Positions 17,324 to 26,198 of a stretch of DNA of 64,000 nt are shown piece after piece. A program made the translations under genes and the position numbers. The DNA comes from Affinundibacterium baiyunense. GTDB lineage: Bacteria > Pseudomonadota > Gammaproteobacteria > Burkholderiales > Burkholderiaceae_D. Position 1 is the first letter of the stretch. Every line of letters starts with the position of its first letter. The notes beneath the pieces were generated by a model that saw only the letters and a list, made by a program, of their open reading frames with translations, was not told where the DNA came from and ran no database searches. The DNA is taken from positions 1 to 64,000 of the forward strand of contig NZ_JAGSPM010000001.1 in the NCBI RefSeq assembly GCF_018139645.1, in the 5' to 3' direction.

Positions 17324-17824
17324 GTGACTTATCAAACACGAACACTGGCTAGATCACCGATCAGATTCCGCAACTCTGGATTTACATTGCTCGAGTTGCT
17401 GGTAGTCTTGGTTATCATGGGGATCATGCTGGGAGCGGTATCTTTGAATGCAGTTCAAAGCGTTCATCAAAAATTGCAGACCGACGCACAACGAATTTCT
17501 TTGCTCTTGCAGTTAGCGAGAGAGGAGGCGATTGTGCGTAACCGTCAAACCGCATTTGAAGTATTTGATCAGGGATACCAGTTTCTTGTTTTAAATGAGA
17601 ATAAATGGGAAAAAATAACTGATCTAGATACCTTGCGTGGACGCCAGTTTACATTTCCAGAGACCCAAGTGAGTATTCTGTCGCAAGACGCGGTTAGTGC
17701 TGACAAGCTTAGAATTGTATTTGGTCGCGAGCCTGTTAGCCGTCCATTTAAATTGATTTTGCGAGTTGGTGATGATCAAGTTGCTGTGAATGCGGATGGC
17801 GTTGGCCATTTCGTGGTGGAGTAA
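17324..17824 (+). CDS. gspH: Type II secretion minor pseudopilin GspH
   Basis: 166-residue pseudopilin precursor with a prepilin cleavage site G|FTLLELLVVLVIMGIMLGAV at about residue 19, followed by the GspH/FimT-like body with QLAREEAIVRNRQTAFEVF and a C-terminal VAVNADGVGHFVVE. The start is GTG at 17324, nine bases after gspG. The ATG that overlaps the end of this gene belongs to another frame. It forms part of the tip complex together with I, J and K. Confidence 0.9.
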   Translation: MTYQTRTLARSPIRFRNSGFTLLELLVVLVIMGIMLGAVSLNAVQSVHQKLQTDAQRISLLLQLAREEAIVRNRQTAFEVFDQGYQFLVLNENKWEKITDLDTLRGRQFTFPETQVSILSQDAVSADKLRIVFGREPVSRPFKLILRVGDDQVAVNADGVGHFVVE

Positions 17825-17828
17825 TGAG

Positions 17829-18227
17829 GTGATTTGTAAAACTCAAGCTCCACAGCATAAACGCATTTCTCGTGGATTTACTTTGTTAGAAGTGCTAGTT
17901 GCACTAGTCATCGTTGGTACTGTTTTGGGAGCCAGTCTGCGAGCGGTTGCTAGCTTGGCACAAAACAGTAGCGGACTTCGCGCCACAATGATGGCGAATT
18001 GGTCGGCAGAAAATCGTCTCGCGCAAATTCGTCTTGGTAAAGAGTGGCCGCAACTTGGTGAGCGCAGTTTTCCTTGTCCGCAAGGAGAATTAAATCTGCT
18101 TTGTGAAGAACATGTATTAGCGACGCCTAATCCTTCATTTAGACGAGTTGAGGTGCTGGTATTTGAAGCCAGTAATTTGCAACGTCGCTTGGCAAAATTG
18201 ACTCAGGTGGTGCCGAATGCACCATAA
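17829..18227 (+). CDS. gspI: Type II secretion minor pseudopilin GspI
   Basis: About 132 residues with the prepilin site G|FTLLEVLVALVIVGTVLGA, then the GspI body (NWSAENRLAQIRLGKEWPQLGER, RRVEVLVFE). The GTG at 17829 is chosen because GGAG of the gspH stop region lies seven bases upstream. The upstream in-frame ATG at 17790 lies inside gspH and would add 13 atypical residues before the basic leader. GspI nucleates the pseudopilus tip with J and K. The gene overlaps gspJ by 11 bases. Confidence 0.88.
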   Translation: MICKTQAPQHKRISRGFTLLEVLVALVIVGTVLGASLRAVASLAQNSSGLRATMMANWSAENRLAQIRLGKEWPQLGERSFPCPQGELNLLCEEHVLATPNPSFRRVEVLVFEASNLQRRLAKLTQVVPNAP

Positions 18228-18873
18228 GTCACAATACCGAAGTGCTGGCTTCACGCTGATTGAACTGCTAGTGGCAATTGCGATTCTTGCGATTATCGCG
18301 GTGATGGGATGGAGCGGATTAGACAGTATCATTCGCGCTCGCCAAACATTAAATCAAGAGCTTGAACAAAGTCGCGGTGCGCAAATTAGTTTTGTTCAAT
18401 TGGAAAATGATTGTGCGCATGTTGTGAGCGATGTGCAGTTACCAAGACGCGAGAGCATACGTGCATTTGATACCCAATTAATTTTGATCCGCAATGTGTA
18501 TGAAGACGGGCGTGCGCCTCAATTACAAGTCGTTGCCTATAAAATGCAGGAGGGTATTTTTTCTCGGCGTGAATCGATTGCAACACGTGATTTAAAACTC
18601 ATCGACGCGATGTGGCAGAGTGCGATCAACGGCAATGACAATATGCCAGTAGTGAAATTGCAGAGTGATGTAACCGTGTTTCAAATGCGAACTTGGAATA
18701 ATGACGAAAATAATTGGCGCGTAGCCGGAACTGATATTACTAGCGACCCTACAATCGCTGCAACGCCTAAGCCAGGTAAAGCTGTGCCTCGGAAAACTGG
18801 TTTAGAAGTCACGATGCAATTGCGTGGTCAACAGAATCCGCTATTGAAGATTTTCTTGCTGGGTGCCGCATGA
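18217..18873 (+). CDS. gspJ: Type II secretion minor pseudopilin GspJ
   Basis: 218-residue precursor with cleavage site G|FTLIELLVAIAILAIIAVMGW, the GspJ hallmark helix region (RARQTLNQELEQSRGAQISFVQLENDC) and the conserved beta body (VAYKMQEGIFSRRES; GLEVTMQLRG). It overlaps gspI by 11 bases and gspK by four (ATGA), so translation is coupled. It acts in the tip complex I-J-K of the pseudopilus. Confidence 0.93.
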   Translation: MHHKSQYRSAGFTLIELLVAIAILAIIAVMGWSGLDSIIRARQTLNQELEQSRGAQISFVQLENDCAHVVSDVQLPRRESIRAFDTQLILIRNVYEDGRAPQLQVVAYKMQEGIFSRRESIATRDLKLIDAMWQSAINGNDNMPVVKLQSDVTVFQMRTWNNDENNWRVAGTDITSDPTIAATPKPGKAVPRKTGLEVTMQLRGQQNPLLKIFLLGAA

Positions 18874-19871
18874 CCCTTAAAAAACAAGACGGCGTTGCTG
18901 TTGTTACCGCATTACTACTCACCACTTTGGCGATTACGATTGTGGCTAGTCTGTTCTGGCAACAACAAGTTCAAGTTCGATCAATCGAAAATCAACGTTT
19001 TCAGTTGCAGAAAAAATGGGTTTTGCGAGGTGCATTGGATTGGGCTGGACTAATCTTGCGTGAAGATAGGCGTATCAGTAAAGTCGATCATTTAGGTGAG
19101 CCTTGGGCAGTCAATTTAGGTGATACGCGCTTAGATCAATATGTGGAAAATGGGAGGGCCGATACTGAGGATAGTGATGCGACTTTATCTGGGCAAATTA
19201 GCGATGCGCAAGCAAAGTTTAATTTGACAAATTTGGCTGCGAATGGGCAAGTAGATCCTCGTGAGTTAGCCAGTTTCGCAAAACTTCTCAGTAATTTGAG
19301 TCTCGATCCCTCATTGGCGCAACGTGTCGCCAGCCAAATTGCCTTAACGCAGGATAAAGTAATTGCAGGACCGCAACAGCCAGGTCAGCCGGGTGGTGCG
19401 CAAAACCCACCAAATCCTTCCGAGAAGTCTGATAGTTTATCGACAATCGCTAATTCCGAAGTACAATTCTTGAAATTTAGCCAAATTGATGATTTGTTGG
19501 CAATTCCGGGCTTTTCGGTAGCTAATATTGTGCGATTGAGAAACTTTGTTACCGTTTTACCTGTGCCAACAAAGATCAATGTCAACACGACAACGGCCGA
19601 AGTCTTGTCTGCGCGTTTAGAAAACGTCAGTTTAACAGACGCTGCGTTAATGATTGCGACCAGGGATCGTGCTTATTTTCTTGATTTTGAGCGATTTAAG
19701 TTGAATTTTCCCGATAAGGTGACTGAAGCTGACGTTAAGTTTTTAGATTTTCAAACGAATTTTTTTGTTGTTAATGGAAGAGTTCGCTTGAATAAATCTT
19801 TATTGGAAGTGGATGCCTTGATCGAACGCGATGACAAGGGAACACAGATTTTATGGGTTAGAGAGAATTGA
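18870..19871 (+). CDS. gspK: Type II secretion minor pseudopilin GspK
   Basis: 333 residues; capping pseudopilin. The prepilin segment is G|VAVVTALLLTTLAITIVASLFW, and as in other GspK proteins the +5 Glu is missing (Thr here). The body carries the SAM-like helical insertions and the IDDLLAIPGFSVANIVRLRNFVTVLP region with a VNVNTT-type motif (INVNTTTAEVLSARL). A Pro/Gly-rich loop (QQPGQPGGAQNPPNPSEK, about residues 169-188) is a local embellishment. It starts at the ATGA overlap with gspJ. Confidence 0.92.
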   Translation: MTLKKQDGVAVVTALLLTTLAITIVASLFWQQQVQVRSIENQRFQLQKKWVLRGALDWAGLILREDRRISKVDHLGEPWAVNLGDTRLDQYVENGRADTEDSDATLSGQISDAQAKFNLTNLAANGQVDPRELASFAKLLSNLSLDPSLAQRVASQIALTQDKVIAGPQQPGQPGGAQNPPNPSEKSDSLSTIANSEVQFLKFSQIDDLLAIPGFSVANIVRLRNFVTVLPVPTKINVNTTTAEVLSARLENVSLTDAALMIATRDRAYFLDFERFKLNFPDKVTEADVKFLDFQTNFFVVNGRVRLNKSLLEVDALIERDDKGTQILWVREN

Positions 19872-19968
19872 GTTTAAGTGATCGCCATAGAAGCAAATAA
19901 AAATACGGCACATAGAAAAACGATTCAAAAAGATAGTGAACTCAATTTTGTAGAGGGTAACAGGGGAC

Positions 19969-21267
19969 ATGGCAAGTACGCTTTATTTACAATTACCTCC
20001 TAAGTCGGTAGTGGAGCAATTGGGGCGCTGGGAAGATCAGACGTTTTTATATTGTCTGTTAGCGACCGATAAAAATATTCTGCAGCAAGGTCGGCACTCT
20101 TTCAACTCTTTGCGAGAGTTAGTTCATTCATCTGAACGCTTGGTTTTATTGGTGTCGTCGAGTGATGTGAACTTCTGTCAGGTTGCGGTTCCACCGATGT
20201 CGTTTGCAAAATTGAAAACCGCATTGCCGAACTTGTTAGAAGAGCAGTTACTCTCTGATACCAATGATTTGCTATTTGTCCCCGAACATCCGGTGAATGG
20301 TCAATGCAAGGTTGCTGTTATCGCCAAATCTTGGGTTGAACAATTGATGTCGCTTGGCGTAGCGCTTGGCGCACAAAAAATCTCCGCGCACACAATTTCC
20401 AGTGGCTTACCATTGCAAGCAGAGAGTGCCACTGTGCTAGTTGAATCGACTAACTTAGATCAAATTGGTGAGCAAATCCTGGAAATTTCTGTAAAAGCAG
20501 CTGGACAATTAGGAGCTGGTTTAACCATCGCATTACACGATAAAAAAATTGATGATGTTGATGTCGCGACTCAGATACAACAAACAATCAAGATTTTGCT
20601 TCCACAGGGGGCGATCAATTATTTCGTGGCGCCAGAATTAGAAGCTGTTTTATCTAAAGTTTCTGCGACTGAGGGTGATGTATCGCCGCAGGTGCAATTT
20701 TCTAAACCTGATTGGAAGACAAAAATTTCTGGTTTGTCGACGCAAACGCTGGATTTGTTTTCCACATTTAATCTCGAGGGAAAGCAGAGTTTCGACTGGG
20801 CGAAATGGCGTTGGACATTGATTTTGTCGAGTAGCATCGTGCTTATTAGCTTGTTCGCTCTAAATTGGAAATGGATGAGTTTACGAACGGAAGCGAATAC
20901 GATACAAGATTCGATTCAGGCTATCTATCAGTCCGCATTTCCTAGAGAGCCTGTTTCTCGTGATCCGCTATTTCAAATGCAACAGAAAATTAATGCGGCA
21001 AAAAAAATGGCTGGAGAGTCGAGTAATGATGACTTTTTAGTGCTAAGTGCACAATTTGCAGCAGCATGGGGACACTTGGTGCCAGGGCAGCCAAGCGCGA
21101 CGGTTGCTAGCATTGAGTATCGTGAGCGTAGTTTATTTATTCAACCCAAAAATTTAGCAGAAGTTCCAGTTGATCAATTAACTTCTTTATTGAAAGAGCG
21201 TGGATTAAGACTGGAAGTCAAAGACAATGCATTGAAGCTGACTGTTGATTTGAGTGGCACAAGATGA
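19969..21267 (+). CDS. gspL: Type II secretion inner-membrane platform protein GspL
   Basis: 432 residues. The N-terminal two-thirds is the cytoplasmic actin-like domain that docks the ATPase GspE; a transmembrane helix lies at about 284-302 (WTLILSSSIVLISLFALNW); and the C-terminal periplasmic domain (about 330-432) is the ferredoxin-like fold that pairs with GspM. A 97-base gap separates it from gspK, the largest inside the G-to-F block. AGGGGAC precedes the ATG. It overlaps gspM by four bases. Confidence 0.9.
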   Translation: MASTLYLQLPPKSVVEQLGRWEDQTFLYCLLATDKNILQQGRHSFNSLRELVHSSERLVLLVSSSDVNFCQVAVPPMSFAKLKTALPNLLEEQLLSDTNDLLFVPEHPVNGQCKVAVIAKSWVEQLMSLGVALGAQKISAHTISSGLPLQAESATVLVESTNLDQIGEQILEISVKAAGQLGAGLTIALHDKKIDDVDVATQIQQTIKILLPQGAINYFVAPELEAVLSKVSATEGDVSPQVQFSKPDWKTKISGLSTQTLDLFSTFNLEGKQSFDWAKWRWTLILSSSIVLISLFALNWKWMSLRTEANTIQDSIQAIYQSAFPREPVSRDPLFQMQQKINAAKKMAGESSNDDFLVLSAQFAAAWGHLVPGQPSATVASIEYRERSLFIQPKNLAEVPVDQLTSLLKERGLRLEVKDNALKLTVDLSGTR

Positions 21268-21767
21268 AAGAAATCGAATTTATAACAAGCTTGCGCAATG
21301 ATTGGCGTAGGCGTGATTTACGTGAGCGTAGAATTTTGCTCGGCGTCGGGGTGTTAATCCTTGCAAGCCTGATTTATTTAATCGGCGTTCAACCTGCGCT
21401 CAGCAATATTCGCAATTTGGAGAGTGCGACGCCAGCATTAAAACTACAAGCCGCCACTATGATGAATATGGCGTCTCAGTATGAAGCACTATCTAAGACA
21501 ATGTCCGAGAATATTCCGCCGATTACTCGCGAAGTCATTGAGTCGACATTAAATCGCCGTAATATTAAAACCCAATCCTTAACAGTCTCGAATGAGATCG
21601 TACGTTTTCAAGCAAATACAGTCGCGTATGCACAATTGATGGAATGGATTTTGGAAATGCAGAAAGCAGCTCGCTTAACTGTTGATGAGGCAAAAGTAAG
21701 TTCGCTAAGCGATGCGGGACAGGTGAGTGTGGTAATTACCTTGCGGCAGCAAAGACCTGGCAATTAG
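21264..21767 (+). CDS. gspM: Type II secretion protein GspM
   Basis: 167 residues with a short basic cytoplasmic head (NDWRRRDLRERRILL), one transmembrane helix (about 24-44, LLGVGVLILASLIYLIGVQPA) and a periplasmic ferredoxin-like domain (LTVSNEIVRFQANTVAYAQLMEWIL). It partners GspL in the inner-membrane platform. Overlapping start with gspL (ATGA) implies coupling. Length is normal for the family. Confidence 0.9.
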   Translation: MKEIEFITSLRNDWRRRDLRERRILLGVGVLILASLIYLIGVQPALSNIRNLESATPALKLQAATMMNMASQYEALSKTMSENIPPITREVIESTLNRRNIKTQSLTVSNEIVRFQANTVAYAQLMEWILEMQKAARLTVDEAKVSSLSDAGQVSVVITLRQQRPGN

Positions 21768-21768
21768 T

Positions 21769-22548
21769 ATGCAAAAGAAAGTTGTTTTAGCTTGGTGTTT
21801 GGTCGGCATCTTGAGCACCTTTGTGTCCGTACTAATTTTTTTGCCTGCGAGCTGGGTAGGTGTGCTTTTAGAGAAGCAAACGATGGGGCGCCTGAGTTTG
21901 GGGGATATACAAGGAAGCTTCTGGCGTGGCTCGGCGTTTATTGGTGGCGCGGTTGACCAGAAATCAGCTGTTACGCCTTTGTTTCCGGGACGATTTTCTT
22001 GGAAAATTTCTCCAGCCATCTTATTAGGTCAAGTGGCTGTTGAATTAGAAAATACGCAGGTGATGTCAGCACCTTTACAAGTAAAAGGTAGCTTTCAACA
22101 GTGGTATATCAGTCCAGCTAGTATCACCTTGCCACCTGAACGATTAGAAGGATTGGGGGCTCCCTTAAATACCATCGGTCCAACTGGAAAAATTGCTTTG
22201 CATTGGGGACAGTTGGATTTAAGCGTCATTGAAGGTAAGGCACTATTGAATGGCACGATGAAATTGGAAATGAATGAGATGGCATCGCGTGCGTCTTCGG
22301 TCAAGCCACTGGGGAGTTATCTCTTAGCATTTAATTGGAAAGGCGACGTTGCAAACTTAGTGTTGAGCACGCACAAAGGTCCAATGATGTTAGAAGGAAA
22401 TGGCGTATTGCAACAAGGTCGTTTTCGTTTTTCAGGAAAAGCATTTGCCGAGCAAGGGCAAGAAGAAAGAATGGCAAATTTATTGAATTTGCTGGGAAGA
22501 CGTCGTCAAGAAGGCGACAAACAAGTCATCGCATTAGAGTATAACTAA
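21769..22548 (+). CDS. gspN: Type II secretion protein GspN
   Basis: 259 residues: an N-terminal transmembrane helix (about 6-27), then a mainly beta periplasmic body. The body includes GDIQGSFWRGSAFI, FPGRFSWKISPAILLGQVAVELE and the C-terminal FSGKAFAEQGQEERMANLLNLLGRRR typical of GspN. GspN is an accessory, not universal, T2SS component found in many proteobacteria; its mechanical role is unclear. It starts one base after the gspM stop. Confidence 0.88.
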   Translation: MQKKVVLAWCLVGILSTFVSVLIFLPASWVGVLLEKQTMGRLSLGDIQGSFWRGSAFIGGAVDQKSAVTPLFPGRFSWKISPAILLGQVAVELENTQVMSAPLQVKGSFQQWYISPASITLPPERLEGLGAPLNTIGPTGKIALHWGQLDLSVIEGKALLNGTMKLEMNEMASRASSVKPLGSYLLAFNWKGDVANLVLSTHKGPMMLEGNGVLQQGRFRFSGKAFAEQGQEERMANLLNLLGRRRQEGDKQVIALEYN

Positions 22549-22568
22549 GTATAACTGAGACAATTGGC

Positions 22569-24743
22569 ATGAAGAATACAATTAAATCGTCGTTGAATAC
22601 GCACCGAATAATGGGATCAAAAAAATTGTTGCATATCTGTATGCAAGCCACTTTTTGTAGCGGTATAGGCTTTGCGAGCTTGTGTTTGCCCTTGACCTCT
22701 GTTGCACAAGAATCAGGTCAAAATGTCGCAGGTTTAAACTTTGTAAATGCCGATATTGAATCAGTAATTAAGGCAGTTGGCCATTACACCGGAACGACTT
22801 TTGTGATTGATCCGCGTGTAAAGGGCCAATTGACTTTGGTTGCGGAAAAACCATTAACGAAAGAGCAGGCATTTAAATTATTGACGTCTAATTTACGTAT
22901 GCAAGGCTTTGCGGTGGTGACCTCGGACGGATTCTCAAAGGTAGTACCAGAAGCTGATGCGAAATTGCAGGGCGGACCAACACAAGCAAAAAGTGTAAAA
23001 GGCGATCAAATTATTACGCAAGTTTTTCGTATTAATTACGAGGCTGCAAATAATATTGTGACTGCCTTACGGCCTTTGATTTCACCAAATAATGTGATTA
23101 ACGTTAATCCAGGTAATAACTCGATTGTGATCACAGATTATGCCGATAATATGCGCCGTATGTCGGAAGTGATTGCCTTACTTGATGTGCCTTCTAATCC
23201 AGAAATAGAAATTATTCCGATTAAGCATTCTATCGCATCAGATGTAGCTACTATGGTGACACGTCTGAGCGAGAACAATAGTCAAGCAGGTGCAGATGCG
23301 GGTAAAACCATCGTATTGGCGGATTCCAGAACAAATTCTGTATTAATTAAATCACCTTCAGTCGCACGTAGTAATTTAGTGAAGTCACTCGTCGCTCAGT
23401 TGGATCAACCAACTACACGACCAGGTAATGTGCATGTGGTTTACTTGAAAAATGCAGAAGCAGTCAAACTCGCGGCAACACTTAGATCAATATTAGGCGG
23501 CGACAGTTCTTTATCATCAACTTCAGCGAATACTTCCAACAATGTTGGCTTTCCAACCAATTCACAAAATAACATAGGTGGCTCGACAGCGCAGGGAAAT
23601 AATATTGCATTAAGTTCTTCTGGTTCTAATTTAAGCCTTCCAATCAGTTCCAATAATAATAGTCTAGGGCCTACAAGTGGAAGCGGTGGTTTTATTCAAG
23701 CCGATCCTGCGACAAATACCCTGATCATCACTGCAAGTGACGCAGTCTATAGAAATTTACGTGGCGTGATTGATCAACTTGATGCACGTCGCGCCCAAGT
23801 TTATATTGAAACTTTAATTGTTGAAGTTTCTGCAGATCGCTTAAATGAACTCGGAGTTGAATGGGCAGGGGCGACTGGTGACAGCACAAGCAATTATCGC
23901 TTAGGCGCCGTGACCTCCTATCCAAATCAAAATGCATTGATTAATTTGGCGTCTGGAAATGCAACAACACAAGCTGCGGCATTGGTAGGTAAAGGTTTGA
24001 ATGTCGGTTTATTTCGACAAATCGGTGGGCAATTGGGAATTGGTGCACTAGCCCATGCTTTGGCAACAGACGGTAGCTCAAACGTGTTATCTGTGCCAAA
24101 TTTGGTGACTTTAGATAATGAAGAGGCAGCGATTACCGACGGTCAGAATGTCGGCATTATCACAGGTCAATATACGACGGCAACCACAGGTACTGCGGGA
24201 TCGAATCCATTTCAAACAATTGAACGTAAAGACATTGGTATTAAATTAAAGGTAAAGCCGCAGATTTCAGAAGGTGGTACTGTGAAGTTGGCGATTGCGC
24301 AAGAAGTGTCTAATGTCGGAGCACCTGTAGCAGGTGGTGTTGGCATCACTACCACAGTGCGGTCGATTGCAACGAATGTACTAGCAGAGGATGGGCAGAT
24401 CATTGCGCTCGGTGGTTTGATCCGAGATGACACCCGTGGCGGTGTCGAAAAAGTTCCATTTCTCGGTGATCTTCCTTTAGTGGGTAATTTATTTAAGTAC
24501 AGTAGTCAGAAGCGTTCAAAAGTTAACCTAATGGTGTTCTTGCGTCCAACTGTGATACGTACCGCAGAAGATAGCAATAGTGTGTCATTGGATCGTTACG
24601 ATTACTTGCGTACACAATATTTGCGAAGTATGCAGAATGAAACCGACGTTCCTTTTTTAAAGATGGAAAAGGGAAGGCTAATGACCCCAGCGGAACCTAG
24701 TTCTGCCGATAAAGCAAAATCAGTCAATAAAGAAGGCAAGTAA
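22569..24743 (+). CDS. gspD: Type II secretion secretin GspD
   Basis: Outer-membrane channel of the T2SS, 724 residues. A signal peptide (hydrophobic about 32-48, ending SVAQ) is followed by the N0 domain (LNFVNADIESVIKAVGHYTG), three N domains (about 145-420) with a Ser/Asn/Gly-rich low-complexity insert at about 315-375, the secretin core (about 430-670: VEVSADRLNELGVEW, SVPNLVTLDNEEAAI, VPFLGDLPLVGNLFKY) and a short S-like tail. No lipobox is visible, so targeting may depend on a separate pilotin. The gene lies 20 bases after gspN and 5 before gspE. Confidence 0.95.
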   Translation: MKNTIKSSLNTHRIMGSKKLLHICMQATFCSGIGFASLCLPLTSVAQESGQNVAGLNFVNADIESVIKAVGHYTGTTFVIDPRVKGQLTLVAEKPLTKEQAFKLLTSNLRMQGFAVVTSDGFSKVVPEADAKLQGGPTQAKSVKGDQIITQVFRINYEAANNIVTALRPLISPNNVINVNPGNNSIVITDYADNMRRMSEVIALLDVPSNPEIEIIPIKHSIASDVATMVTRLSENNSQAGADAGKTIVLADSRTNSVLIKSPSVARSNLVKSLVAQLDQPTTRPGNVHVVYLKNAEAVKLAATLRSILGGDSSLSSTSANTSNNVGFPTNSQNNIGGSTAQGNNIALSSSGSNLSLPISSNNNSLGPTSGSGGFIQADPATNTLIITASDAVYRNLRGVIDQLDARRAQVYIETLIVEVSADRLNELGVEWAGATGDSTSNYRLGAVTSYPNQNALINLASGNATTQAAALVGKGLNVGLFRQIGGQLGIGALAHALATDGSSNVLSVPNLVTLDNEEAAITDGQNVGIITGQYTTATTGTAGSNPFQTIERKDIGIKLKVKPQISEGGTVKLAIAQEVSNVGAPVAGGVGITTTVRSIATNVLAEDGQIIALGGLIRDDTRGGVEKVPFLGDLPLVGNLFKYSSQKRSKVNLMVFLRPTVIRTAEDSNSVSLDRYDYLRTQYLRSMQNETDVPFLKMEKGRLMTPAEPSSADKAKSVNKEGK

Positions 24744-24748
24744 ATCGT

Positions 24749-26179
24749 ATGTCTGAAAATCGATTATTGCCATTTGCCTTCGCCAGAGATTTTTCTATTC
24801 TTGCTAGTCGTCGAGATGACTTAGAAGGTGCGCCTGTTGAGCTAAAGGTATCGATTGAAACCAAACAAGCTGCGATTTTGGAAGCAGGGCGACGTTTTGG
24901 GCGCGTGCACTTGAATCTGATGCCTCATGCAGAATTGTTGCAAGAGATTGCACGTGCTTATGCTGGATCGGGCGGTGATGCCGCTGATGTGGTTGGTGAA
25001 GTTGAGTCCGATATGGATTTGGCCAAGCTAATGCAAGATATGCCAGCGATCGAGGATTTATTGGAATCCGCTGATGATGCGCCAGTCATCCGCATGATCA
25101 ATGCCTTGTTGACGCAAGCTTTGCGTGAAGGTGCTTCAGATATTCATATTGAACCATTTGAACAAATTTCAGTAGTGCGCTTTCGCGTCGATGGTGCATT
25201 ACGTGATGTGATTCGTCCTAAGAAAGGGATACATGCGTCTTTGGTTTCCCGTATAAAAATTATGGCGCAATTAGATATCGCCGAAAAGCGTTTGCCGCAA
25301 GATGGACGTATCACGCTACGTATTGGTGGAAAGCCGGTTGATGTGCGCGTTTCAACACTACCAACTGGTCACGGCGAACGAGCGGTATTGCGTTTGTTGG
25401 ATAAAGAAGCAGGCAAGTTAGATTTGACGCACCTTGGTATGAGTCCGCAAGTGCTCGCGCAGTTTGATCAATTGATCGCTCAGCCACACGGTATTGTGCT
25501 TGTTACTGGACCAACCGGATCGGGAAAGACGACAACTTTGTACGCTGCGCTATCTCGCGTGAATGCAGGCACTACCAACATCCTTACAGTTGAAGATCCG
25601 ATTGAATATGAATTAGCTGGGGTTGGGCAAACGCAGGTAAATGCAAAGATCGACATGAGTTTTGCAAAAGCCTTGCGTGCGATTTTGCGGCAAGATCCTG
25701 ACGTCATTATGATCGGTGAAATTCGTGATTTAGAAACTGCGCAAATTGCTGTACAAGCTTCTTTAACCGGTCACTTAGTTTTGGCAACCTTGCATACGAA
25801 TGATGCGGCTGCAGCCGTTACGCGTTTGCTCGATATGGGAATTGAGCCATTTCTATTGTCGTCATCGTTGTTGGGTGTAGTGGCACAGCGCTTGGTTCGT
25901 AAGTTGTGCACGCACTGTAAAGTGCATGAAAGTGGTGTCTGGAAATCGGTTGGATGTACGCATTGCGGTCATACAGGTTATCAAGGTCGGGTTGGTGTTT
26001 ATGAATTGCTGTTAACCACGGAAGCGATCTCAGCGCAAATTCATCATCAGGCATCGGAGGCTGAGATTCGTTTAGCAGCTCAGGGTGATGGTATGAAAAC
26101 CATGCGCGAAGATGGGCAACGCTGGCTAGACGCCGGTGTAACCACCAAAGAAGAACTATTGCGCGTGACCAAAGAATAA
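24749..26179 (+). CDS. gspE: Type II secretion ATPase GspE
   Basis: Cytoplasmic hexameric ATPase powering pseudopilus assembly; 476 residues. The N1/N2 region (1-130) binds GspL. The ATPase core has Walker A GPTGSGKT (254-261), Asp box (VEDPIEYEL), Walker B (DVIMIGEIRD, about 315-325) and His box (LATLHTNDAAAA). The zinc-binding four-Cys element is C387-x2-C390-x12-C403-x2-C406; the spacer is much shorter than the roughly 29 residues of classical GspE proteins, so the Cys finger is abbreviated. It starts five bases after gspD. Confidence 0.95.
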   Translation: MSENRLLPFAFARDFSILASRRDDLEGAPVELKVSIETKQAAILEAGRRFGRVHLNLMPHAELLQEIARAYAGSGGDAADVVGEVESDMDLAKLMQDMPAIEDLLESADDAPVIRMINALLTQALREGASDIHIEPFEQISVVRFRVDGALRDVIRPKKGIHASLVSRIKIMAQLDIAEKRLPQDGRITLRIGGKPVDVRVSTLPTGHGERAVLRLLDKEAGKLDLTHLGMSPQVLAQFDQLIAQPHGIVLVTGPTGSGKTTTLYAALSRVNAGTTNILTVEDPIEYELAGVGQTQVNAKIDMSFAKALRAILRQDPDVIMIGEIRDLETAQIAVQASLTGHLVLATLHTNDAAAAVTRLLDMGIEPFLLSSSLLGVVAQRLVRKLCTHCKVHESGVWKSVGCTHCGHTGYQGRVGVYELLLTTEAISAQIHHQASEAEIRLAAQGDGMKTMREDGQRWLDAGVTTKEELLRVTKE

Positions 26180-26198
26180 TTCAATAGAGAGCCTGATT

